Of a stretch of 6,312 nucleotides of DNA, positions 1-5,355 are shown piece by piece (position 1 is the first letter of the stretch; each line of letters opens with the position of its first letter). The DNA is from Deltaproteobacteria bacterium (lineage in GTDB: Bacteria; Desulfobacterota; GWC2-55-46). The position numbers were made by a program, and so were the translations under genes. The DNA is taken from assembly GCA_016219075.1 (NCBI GenBank), contig JACRCJ010000341.1, forward strand, positions 1 through 6,312, given 5' to 3'. The notes under the pieces were generated by a model. The model saw nothing but the letters and a program-made list of their open reading frames with translations, ran no database searches and had not been told where the DNA came from.

Positions 1-1242
1 CACCTCGGAGGCGACAACTTCGACCACCGCATCATCGACTGGCTCGTCACCGAGTTCAAAAAGGACCAGGGCATAGACCTCTCGAAGGACAGGATGGCCC
101 TCCAGAGATTGAGGGAAGCGGCCGAGAAGGCGAAGATCGAGCTCTCCACCACAATGGAGTCCGAGATAAACCTGCCGTTCATCACCGCTGACGCCACGGG
201 CCCCAAGCACCTTGTGATGAGGCTTTCGAGGTCCAAGCTCGAACAGCTTGTCACCGACCTTGTCGAGAGGAGCAGGAAGCCCTGCGAGCAGGCCCTTAAA
301 GACGCCGGGATGTCGGCCTCGCAGATAAACGAGGTCGTCCTTGTCGGCGGCATGACAAGGATGCCGGCCATACACCAGTTCGTAAAGTCTTTCTTCGTCA
401 GGGAGCCTCACAAGGGCGTCAACCCCGACGAGGTCGTCGCCATCGGCGCGGCCATCCAGGGCGGGGTCCTCGCCGGAGAGGTAAAGGACGTAGTGCTCCT
501 CGATGTCACGCCGCTTTCTTTGGGCGTTGAGACCCTCGGGGGCGTCATGACGACCCTTATCCAGAGGAACACGACTATACCGACGAAGAAAAAGGAGACC
601 TTCACGACCGCCGCGGACAACCAGACCCAGGTCGAGATCCATGTCCTGCAGGGCGAGAGGCAGATGGCCCGGGACAACAGGACCCTCGGAAAGTTCCATC
701 TCATCGGGATACCGTCGGCCCCCAGGGGTGTCCCTCAGGTAGAGGTAGCCTTCGACATAGACGCCAACGGCATACTCAATGTCTCGGCCAGGGACCTCGC
801 CACGAACAAGGAGCAGAAGATAACCATCACCGCCTCAAGCGGCCTTGTCAAGGACGAGGTCGAAAAGATGGTCAAGGACGCCGAGGCCCACGCCGAGGAG
901 GACAAGAAGAACAGGGAGCTTATCGAGACAAGAAACCAGCTCGACTCCCTCATATACTCTACGGAAAAGCTCCTCCACGAGAACAAGGAGAAGATCCCCG
1001 CGGACGACGCGAAGGCCGTGGAAGATGCTTTGGCCGATGGCAAAAAGGCCCTTGAGAGTCACGAGATCGGGGCCCTTAAAGGGGCTATCGAGAAGATAAA
1101 CACCGCCTCTCACAAGATGGCCGAGGTGATGTACAAGGCGGCCTCGGCCGCCGCTCCGCCACCGGGCGGCGCCCCCCATGGCGAAGCCGGCCCTCCGCAG
1201 GGCGATGTAGTTGAGGCGGAGGTAGTTGACGAAAAGAAGTAG
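1..1242 (+). CDS. dnaK: Chaperone protein DnaK (Hsp70), C-terminal 413 residues, 5' end outside window
   Basis: Cytoplasmic ATP-dependent Hsp70 chaperone that binds exposed hydrophobic peptides, with J-proteins and GrpE as partners. The frame is open from base 1, reading HLGGDNFDHRIIDWL, which matches the nucleotide-binding domain at about residue 226 of E. coli DnaK, so about 225 residues are missing. Visible landmarks: ITADATGPKH, the VVLVGGMTRMP phosphate-region motif (nt 334-366), VAIGAAIQGG, then the interdomain linker VVLLD (nt 490-504) leading into VTPLSLGVETLGG of the substrate-binding beta domain. TIPTKKKETF, HVLQGERQMA and KITITASSGL follow, then a charged helical lid. The tail is Ala/Pro/Gly-rich and ends DVVEAEVVDEKK, resembling the acidic EEVD-like end of bacterial DnaK. 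No frameshift or lost motif is seen. An ATG at nt 94 is internal and is not the start. The next gene lies 723 bases away. Confidence 0.97.
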   Translation, partial: HLGGDNFDHRIIDWLVTEFKKDQGIDLSKDRMALQRLREAAEKAKIELSTTMESEINLPFITADATGPKHLVMRLSRSKLEQLVTDLVERSRKPCEQALKDAGMSASQINEVVLVGGMTRMPAIHQFVKSFFVREPHKGVNPDEVVAIGAAIQGGVLAGEVKDVVLLDVTPLSLGVETLGGVMTTLIQRNTTIPTKKKETFTTAADNQTQVEIHVLQGERQMARDNRTLGKFHLIGIPSAPRGVPQVEVAFDIDANGILNVSARDLATNKEQKITITASSGLVKDEVEKMVKDAEAHAEEDKKNRELIETRNQLDSLIYSTEKLLHENKEKIPADDAKAVEDALADGKKALESHEIGALKGAIEKINTASHKMAEVMYKAASAAAPPPGGAPHGEAGPPQGDVVEAEVVDEKK

Positions 1243-1263
1243 CCCCGTTCTTCAAACCCTCTC

Positions 1264-1298
1264 CGCCCGCGACGCGTTTTAACGCGGGTCGACGGGCG
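1264..1298 (+). terminator. GC-rich hairpin 21 bases after dnaK, probable terminator without U-tract
   Basis: The arms pair over 15 base pairs: CGCCCG with CGGGCG, CGA with TCG, and CGCGTT with AACGCG, around a TT turn. Two small bulges (GG at 1287-1288 and A at 1292) lie on the 3' arm. The position just behind the dnaK stop fits transcript termination or 3'-end protection. The stem is followed by TAACAC rather than a T-run, so it is not a textbook intrinsic terminator. The function is inferred. Confidence 0.45.
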
Positions 1299-1337
1299 TA
1301 ACACTGGAATATATCGAGGTTTTTCCGTTGAGTGACA

Positions 1338-1365
1338 AGACCGGGCCGCTTTAGCGGCCCGGTCT
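1338..1365. repeat. Perfect 13-bp inverted repeat, second hairpin downstream of dnaK
   Basis: AGACCGGGCCGCT is followed by TT and then its exact reverse complement AGCGGCCCGGTCT. The core CGCTTTAGCG (1347-1356) recurs in another palindrome at 1575-1584. There is no T-run after the stem, so it may act as a bidirectional stop or simply be an intergenic repeat unit. The structure is seen directly; the function is open. Confidence 0.7.
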
Positions 1366-1434
1366 CTGACACTCCATACCTCAGCCTCCCTCCCCGGTAA
1401 GCCCGGACCTCTCAACGGATGAGACCTTTATCCC

Positions 1435-1463
1435 TGCATACAAGACGCCAAACCTGTTATAAT
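1435..1463 (+). promoter_or_regulatory. Possible extended -10 sigma70 promoter in the dnaK to J-protein gap
   Basis: A perfect TATAAT (1458-1463) is preceded by TG at the extended -10 position, giving TGTTATAAT at 1455-1463. The hexamer 17 bases upstream (TGCATA, 1435-1440) matches the -35 consensus at only three positions, which extended -10 promoters tolerate. Transcription would begin near 1470 and run into the palindromes, ending as a short RNA or continuing to the J-protein gene. Confidence 0.4.
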
Positions 1464-1479
1464 TATCTTGAGAGTCTTC

Positions 1480-1508
1480 TTGACAACAGGCCCTGTCAGG
1501 CGTAAAAG
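1480..1508 (+). promoter_or_regulatory. Possible sigma70 promoter with perfect -35 box
   Basis: The -35 box TTGACA (1480-1485) is a perfect match. After exactly 17 bases comes TAAAAG (1503-1508), matching TATAAT at four of six positions. Transcription would start near 1515, about 40 bases before the long hairpin at 1557-1601 and about 450 bases before the J-protein start codon. It could drive that gene through a long leader or drive a small RNA. No sigma32-type heat-shock promoter could be identified. Confidence 0.42.
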
Positions 1509-1556
1509 TACTGGCAAACGCCTCCGGGCTTTTCTACAGCCCTCTTGAATGGGTAT

Positions 1557-1601
1557 GCCGCTCCTCAATCCCGTCGCTTTAGCGACGGGTCAAGGAGCGG
1601 C
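1557..1601. repeat. Two-storey inverted repeat (9 bp + 9 bp), long hairpin
   Basis: The outer arms GCCGCTCCT (1557-1565) and AGGAGCGGC (1593-1601) pair perfectly. A small internal loop (CAAT opposite TCA) leads to inner arms CCCGTCGCT (1570-1578) and AGCGACGGG (1581-1589), also perfect, with a TT turn. The core CGCTTTAGCG is shared with the repeat at 1338-1365. A T5 run at 1614-1618 lies 12 bases beyond the stem, too far for a standard intrinsic terminator. It could still be the 3' structure of a small RNA. Confidence 0.75.
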
Positions 1602-1628
1602 AAATCTAAATGATTTTTCCGTACCATC

Positions 1629-1660
1629 AAAATTCTACGCTATTTATGGCGGAGAATTTT
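1629..1660. repeat. AT-rich inverted repeat with AAAATTCT / AGAATTTT arms
   Basis: The arms AAAATTCT (1629-1636) and AGAATTTT (1653-1660) are exact reverse complements. Inside them, after one A-G mismatch, CGC (1638-1640) can pair with GCG (1649-1651), leaving the loop TATTTATG. The AT-rich ends contrast with the GC-rich coding DNA on both sides. The T4 end of the 3' arm makes it weakly terminator-like. The function is unknown. Confidence 0.55.
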
Positions 1661-1680
1661 AATCCGGCAACGTTACCGCT

Positions 1681-1699
1681 TTTGCCGCGAAGCGGCAAA
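1681..1699. repeat. Short hairpin with GCGAAGC turn
   Basis: TTTGCCGC (1681-1688) and GCGGCAAA (1692-1699) pair perfectly around the triloop GAA. The apex reads GCGAAGC, known from DNA structure work as an exceptionally stable mini-hairpin. The U-rich 5' arm and A-rich 3' arm make it terminator-like for the minus strand, where the stem would be preceded by A and followed by a short T-run. The function is inferred only. Confidence 0.55.
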
Positions 1700-1745
1700 G
1701 GCTGAGAAGGACTTTTAAAAAAACCGCGCGGCCTGATAATGAACC

Positions 1746-1897
1746 ACCCCGTTGCAAATAACGGGGTATCTCCTGAAACTTCCCCTCCCTCGATGGGAGG
1801 GCTGGGCTCCCGTTGCGCTCTTCCGATGCAACGGGAAGCGGGGAGGGTGAAAGCTTTTTTCACCCCCTCCCTACCCTCCCCCATCAAGGGGGAGGGT
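1746..1897. repeat. Cluster of C-rich/G-rich inverted repeats (REP-like intergenic repeat block)
   Basis: Five hairpins follow one another. ACCCCGTT/AACGGGGT is at 1746-1767 (8 bp, loop GCAAAT). CCCTCCC/GGGAGGG is at 1783-1801 (7 bp, loop TCGAT). TCCCGTTGC/GCAACGGGA is at 1808-1836 (9 bp). GGGAGGGTGAAA pairs with TTTCACCCCCTCCC at 1841-1871 with a CC bulge. ACCCTCCCCC/GGGGGAGGGT is at 1873-1897 (10 bp, loop ATCAA). The second and last units resemble each other in inverted orientation, and CCCGTTGC occurs in both the first and third. This style of CCCTCCC/GGGAGGG palindrome is a familiar class of dispersed intergenic repeat in proteobacteria. Whether this one recurs in the same genome cannot be seen here. 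Confidence 0.7.
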
Positions 1898-1965
1898 CTT
1901 GTAAGAAAACCCTGCAGCTTTTCTTCAGGGAATTACAGGATTAAACGCTCCGGAAGATCGAAAAG

Positions 1966-2886
1966 ATGGCCAACAAAGATTATTACGATATACTTGGGGT
2001 CTCCAGGAACGCCACCGACGAAGAGATAAAAAAGGCGTACCGCAACCTCGCCAGAAAGTACCATCCGGACCTCCATCCCGATAAAAAGGCCGAGATGGAG
2101 GCGAAGTTCAAGGAGATAAACGAGGCCTACAGCGTGCTTATCGACCCGAAAAAGAGGTCTGACTACGACCTCACCGGCCATGTTACGTTCGAGCCCGGCA
2201 TGGGCGGATACCCTCCTCCTGGAGCGGGCTTCCCGTACGAAGACTTCGGAGGCTTCGGCGGCGGGTTCGAGGACATATTCGGCGAGATATTCGGCCGGCC
2301 CGGCAGAAGAAGGGGCATTCAGAGGGGCGCGGACATCGAATACCACCTCGAAGTCGACTTCATGCACGCCGTCAAGGGCACCGAGGTAAGGATAACCGTA
2401 GCCAGAAGGACAGGCGCCTCGGAGAAGATGACGGTCAAGATCCCTCCGGGGATAAAGACGGGCTCAAGGGTCAGGGTGGCCGGCAAGGGGGACCTCGGGT
2501 ACGAGGGCGGGCCGAACGGGGACCTCTTCATCATAACGGGCGTAAAGCCGCACCCGTACTTCAGAAGGGTCTCCAACGACATCTATGTCGATGTCCCGGT
2601 GACCATAATGGAGGCCGCGCTCGGGGCCGAGGTGGAGGTCCCGACGATAGACGGCCCCACAAGGATAAAGATACCCACGGGCACCCAGGGGGGGCAGAAA
2701 CTCCGGATAAAATCAAAAGGCGTCTATTATGTGGAAGAGGCTTACGGGGTCCTTGAGCACAAACGCGGGGACGAGTATGTGGTCATAAATGTCAGCGTTC
2801 CCAAGAAGTTAGACGAACGGTCAAAGAAGCTCCTGGAGGAATTCTCGGCAATAAATCCCTATGAACCGAGAAAAGGTTTGTGGTAA
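1966..2886 (+). CDS. DnaJ-family co-chaperone without zinc finger (CbpA-like, type B J-protein)
   Basis: A cytoplasmic J-domain protein of 306 residues that stimulates Hsp70 ATPase activity and hands over clients; the natural partner is the DnaK encoded upstream. Residues 4-68 form the J-domain, beginning KDYYDILGVSRNA, with the essential HPD at 33-35 and NEAYSVLIDPKKRSDYD in the last helix. Residues about 76-113 are Gly/Phe/Pro-rich (PPPGAGF, FGGFGGGF). Two C-terminal beta domains follow, from about 120 (IEYHLEVDFMHAVKGTEV, VKIPPGIKTG) and from about 200 (DIYVDVPVTIMEAALGAEV, IKIPTGTQGG). The protein has no cysteine, so the four CxxCxGxG zinc motifs of true DnaJ are absent. The length equals that of E. 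coli CbpA. GGAAGA at 1952-1957 is a suitable ribosome-binding site for this ATG. No cbpM-like modulator gene is beside it. The family is certain; the CbpA name is by architecture only. Confidence 0.95.
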   Translation: MANKDYYDILGVSRNATDEEIKKAYRNLARKYHPDLHPDKKAEMEAKFKEINEAYSVLIDPKKRSDYDLTGHVTFEPGMGGYPPPGAGFPYEDFGGFGGGFEDIFGEIFGRPGRRRGIQRGADIEYHLEVDFMHAVKGTEVRITVARRTGASEKMTVKIPPGIKTGSRVRVAGKGDLGYEGGPNGDLFIITGVKPHPYFRRVSNDIYVDVPVTIMEAALGAEVEVPTIDGPTRIKIPTGTQGGQKLRIKSKGVYYVEEAYGVLEHKRGDEYVVINVSVPKKLDERSKKLLEEFSAINPYEPRKGLW

Positions 2887-2898
2887 AATGTAAAATAA

Positions 2899-2927
2899 TT
2901 GAGCGCCAGTGAAAACCGGGCTAAAAA
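2899..2927 (+). promoter_or_regulatory. Weak promoter candidate ahead of the Clp ATPase gene
   Basis: TTGAGC (2899-2904) and TAAAAA (2922-2927) are separated by 17 bases, and each matches its sigma70 box at four of six positions. It would give a leader of about 140 bases before the Clp start. The match is weak and could occur by chance. The gene may instead be transcribed by read-through from the J-protein gene, since no strong terminator lies between them. Confidence 0.2.
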
Positions 2928-2998
2928 ACCCGCCCTTCCTGCCGATAAGTATGGTACGGGGTGGTCAAGGACAGAATAAAGAATGAACTGACAGACTT

Positions 2999-3060
2999 AC
3001 GGGCTTCCAAGGCACAAGCCCCAAAACCAGGTCCCTGCGCGCCCCCACGGGCTCAGGGAC
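2999..3060 (+). promoter_or_regulatory. Structured 5' leader of the Clp ATPase gene: two hairpins with an alternative pairing
   Basis: Hairpin 1 pairs GGGCTT (3001-3006) with AAGCCC (3016-3021). Hairpin 2 pairs GTCCCTG (3031-3037) with CAGGGAC (3054-3060) and, inside it, GCCC (3041-3044) with GGGC (3049-3052). ACGGGCT occurs twice (2999-3005 and 3047-3053), so AGCCC at 3017-3021 could pair with either copy, giving two mutually exclusive folds. Hairpin 2 ends four bases before the ribosome-binding sequence AGAGG (3065-3069). This could control translation or RNA stability. I could not match it to a known riboswitch or RNA-thermometer class. Confidence 0.35.
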
Positions 3061-3075
3061 TGAAAGAGGTCAAAA

Positions 3076-5355
3076 ATGACTGAACTCGAAGAGATAAAAG
3101 AAAAGCTTACGCCCGCCGCGAAAAAGGTCCTGGACGCGGCTATCGAGGAGAGCAAAAACCGTCAGCATTACTACCTCGGCGTGGAGCACCTCTTTCTGGC
3201 TTTCGCGAAGGTAGAGGAGAGCTTCTTCAGGGAAGTCATGGAGGACCTCAACCTGGACGTCTACCATGTCATCAACTTCCTCAACGAACACCTCAATGTC
3301 TCCCGTCAATACATAGGTCTGGGGCTTAAGATACCTCCGGCCACCAGGAACGTCTTTCGTCTGGCAAAGGAAGAGGCCCAGAGATGGGGCAGGGAAGAGC
3401 TTGATTCCACTGATCTTTTCATAGCCATCTTTCAGGAGAACCACAGCCTTCCGGCCAAGGTATTCAGAAGCTTCGGCCTTGACCCCGATTACGTCATGCG
3501 TAGAATTACCGTAAAGGTAAGGAGCAAGGAAGAGATGGAAGAGGAGCTTAAGAAGAAATACGAACTCCCGCCGAACCTCAAGCACTTTGCGATAAACCTT
3601 AACAAGCTCGCCCGGTTCGACAAGCTCCCGATCATAGTCGGCAGGGACGCCGAGATCGACCAGGTCATGGAGATACTCTGCCATGTGGACCGCTCCAACT
3701 CCGTCATGATCGTCGGAGAGCCCGGAGTGGGCAAGACCGCCGTGGTCGAAGGGCTCGCAAGAAGGATAGAGCTTGAGCCAAAGAGGGTGCCAAAGAGGCT
3801 CAGGGACAAACAGATCGTAAACCTCCAGATGAACTCCATCGTCGCGGGCACCATATTCAGGGGCATGTTCGAGGACCGCATAGAGAAGATCATCAAGGAG
3901 ATAAAGGAAAAGAAGAACATAATATTCTTCATCGACGAGGCCCACACCCTTATCGGGGCCGGGTCTGCCATGGGCGTGCCCTCGGACGCGGCCAACATCT
4001 TCAAGTCGACCCTCTCGAGGGGCGAGGTCCAGATAATCGGGGCCACGACCTTATCGGAGTACAAGGAGTTCATAGCCGAGGACGAAGCCCTTGCCAGAAG
4101 GTTCCGTCTCGTGAGCATATCCGAGCCTACGGTCGAGCAGACGAGAAAGATACTCTACGGCATCAGGCCCCGCCTCGAGAAGAGCTACGGCGTCAGGATC
4201 GCCGACGAGGCGATAGAGACTGCCCTGGACATGAGCCAGAGGTACATGAGGTCCCTGAAGATGCCCGACAAGGTCATCGGATGGCTCGACACCTCGTCCG
4301 TGAAGGTGGAGATCAACAGGCCCGATGAGCCGGTGAAGCCCGATGACGTCATCGAGGTCATCTCGCAGGAGACGAAGATCCCCAGGGACATGATCTTCAG
4401 GGACACCACGGGCCGGTTCAAGGACATGGAGAAGCACCTGAGCAGGCGAATTATCGGCCAGAAAGAGGCTATAAACGCCCTTTCAAAGCGCCTGAGGCTC
4501 AACAAGGGCCCCTTGAAGGAGAACTACTCCAGGCCCGACGGCGTGCTCCTGTTCCTGGGCCCCACCGGGGTCGGAAAGACCGAGCTCGCCAAGTCCCTTG
4601 CGCAGTTCCTCTTCGGCGACGATAAGAAGATGATCAGGATCGACATGAGCGAGTACAAGGACTCGGCCATATCCGTGGACAAGCTCATAGGCATGCCCAG
4701 GGGCATTGTCGGCAGCGAAAGAGGCGGCCTCCTTACCAACCCGGTGAGGGAGAACCCGTACTCGGTTGTGCTCCTCGACGAGATAGAAAAGGCGCACCCG
4801 TATGTCCTGAACCTCTTCCTGCAGGTATTTGACGAGGGGTGGCTCACCGACGGCAGGGGCAAGAGGGTCTACTTCAGCGACACCGTCATCATCATGACCA
4901 GCAACCTTGGCTCCGACGTCTTCAAGAAGTATGTGAAGCCCCTTGGCTTCTTAAACGACGGGGAAAACACCGGCCAGCTCAAGAAAGACATCATGCGCGA
5001 TGTCGAGAGCGTCTTCTCGCCGGAATTTTTGAACCGCATAGACGACATCATCGTCTTCACCCCGCTTACCAGGGACGAGGTCAGGCAGCTTACGGCCATG
5101 TACCTTGAGAGGATCAGGGAGCACCTTGAGAGCTACGGCAAACATCTTGCCATCACCGATAAAGCGGTTGACGAACTCGTTGAAAAAGGCTATAACCAGA
5201 AGTACGGAGCGCGGTTCCTGAAGAGGCATGTAGACGAAAAGGTCAAGGTGCCCATCACCCTTAAATGGAAAGAGGGCGACCTCTTCAAGATCGATTTCGC
5301 TGACGGAAAAATAGAGGTCGAAGCGGCCTCGGTAAGTGAGCCTGCCCTCATATGA
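3076..5355 (+). CDS. Clp/Hsp100 AAA+ unfoldase, two ATPase rings, ClpA/ClpC-like with divergent pore loops
   Basis: A 759-residue ATP-driven unfoldase expected to form a cytoplasmic hexamer. Residues about 9-143 hold two Clp N-terminal repeats (YYLGVEHLFLAF; ELDSTDLFIAIF). Ring 1 has Walker A GEPGVGKT (214-221), Walker B FFIDEAH (284-290), sensor region GATT (322-325) and the Arg-finger pair RR (341-342). Ring 2 has Walker A GPTGVGKT (495-502), Walker B VVLLDE (564-569), Arg finger R654 in FLNRID, and sensor-2 GAR (711-713). The rings are joined by a short ClpA-style linker; the ClpB/ClpC coiled-coil middle domain is absent. LGF (623-625) lies where ClpP-binding tripeptides sit (IGL in ClpA, VGF in ClpC), so a ClpP partner is likely and ClpB identity unlikely. 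Oddities: ring-2 pore loop is GIVG (543-546) instead of GYVG, ring-1 loop is IFRG instead of KYRG, and DKVIGWLDT (398-406) replaces the usual DKAIDLIDE. AGAGG at 3065-3069 supports this start. The gene overlaps the next by four bases. Confidence 0.95.
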   Translation: MTELEEIKEKLTPAAKKVLDAAIEESKNRQHYYLGVEHLFLAFAKVEESFFREVMEDLNLDVYHVINFLNEHLNVSRQYIGLGLKIPPATRNVFRLAKEEAQRWGREELDSTDLFIAIFQENHSLPAKVFRSFGLDPDYVMRRITVKVRSKEEMEEELKKKYELPPNLKHFAINLNKLARFDKLPIIVGRDAEIDQVMEILCHVDRSNSVMIVGEPGVGKTAVVEGLARRIELEPKRVPKRLRDKQIVNLQMNSIVAGTIFRGMFEDRIEKIIKEIKEKKNIIFFIDEAHTLIGAGSAMGVPSDAANIFKSTLSRGEVQIIGATTLSEYKEFIAEDEALARRFRLVSISEPTVEQTRKILYGIRPRLEKSYGVRIADEAIETALDMSQRYMRSLKMPDKVIGWLDTSSVKVEINRPDEPVKPDDVIEVISQETKIPRDMIFRDTTGRFKDMEKHLSRRIIGQKEAINALSKRLRLNKGPLKENYSRPDGVLLFLGPTGVGKTELAKSLAQFLFGDDKKMIRIDMSEYKDSAISVDKLIGMPRGIVGSERGGLLTNPVRENPYSVVLLDEIEKAHPYVLNLFLQVFDEGWLTDGRGKRVYFSDTVIIMTSNLGSDVFKKYVKPLGFLNDGENTGQLKKDIMRDVESVFSPEFLNRIDDIIVFTPLTRDEVRQLTAMYLERIREHLESYGKHLAITDKAVDELVEKGYNQKYGARFLKRHVDEKVKVPITLKWKEGDLFKIDFADGKIEVEAASVSEPALI

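Larger units (their letters stand above)
1243..1965. other. Long non-coding, palindrome-rich intergenic region between dnaK and the J-protein gene
   Basis: I find no believable protein gene in these 723 bases. The open frames here run through repeats and give low-complexity Pro/Gly/Ser/Arg peptides without a ribosome-binding site. What it does hold is at least nine inverted repeats (1264-1298, 1338-1365, 1557-1601, 1629-1660, 1681-1699 and several in 1746-1897) and two sigma70-like promoter candidates (1435-1463 and 1480-1508). I recognise nothing in 1366-1434 or 1700-1745. The region probably separates the dnaK transcript from the J-protein gene. Confidence 0.8.

Noticed and set aside
1627..1887. 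Open frame of 86 codons on - strand in the gap
   Set aside because: It also derives from the palindromic repeats, with no recognisable domain and no supporting start signals.
1746..1897. CRISPR array
   Set aside because: The repeats are inverted and unequal in sequence and spacing, with no constant direct repeat separated by spacers of even length.
1899..1965. Promoter immediately upstream of the J-protein gene
   Set aside because: TTGTAA at 1899-1904 has no acceptable -10 box at 16-18 bases, and no other pair of boxes was convincing.
1739..2029. Open frame of 96 codons on + strand in the gap, running into the J-protein start
   Set aside because: It reads through the CCCTCCC/GGGAGGG repeats, producing Pro/Ser/Gly-rich peptide typical of translated palindromes. 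It overlaps the well-supported J-protein start in another frame and has no convincing ribosome-binding site.
2916..2937. Candidate terminator after the J-protein gene (CGGG, eight-base A-rich loop, CCCG)
   Set aside because: The stem is only four base pairs and is followed by CCCTTCC, not a T-run, so it is too weak to call.
2951..2986. Possible 11-codon leader peptide before the Clp gene
   Set aside because: No ribosome-binding site precedes the ATG and the peptide has no run of a single amino acid that would indicate attenuation.
3070..3945. 291-codon open frame on - strand opposite the Clp N-terminal half
   Set aside because: Shadow of the Clp coding sequence; the Leu/Val/Glu/Asp-rich translation shows no domain.
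3076..5355. Annotation of the large ATPase as ClpB disaggregase
   Set aside because: It lacks the long coiled-coil middle domain of ClpB and has an LGF tripeptide at the ClpP-docking site, which ClpB does not have.
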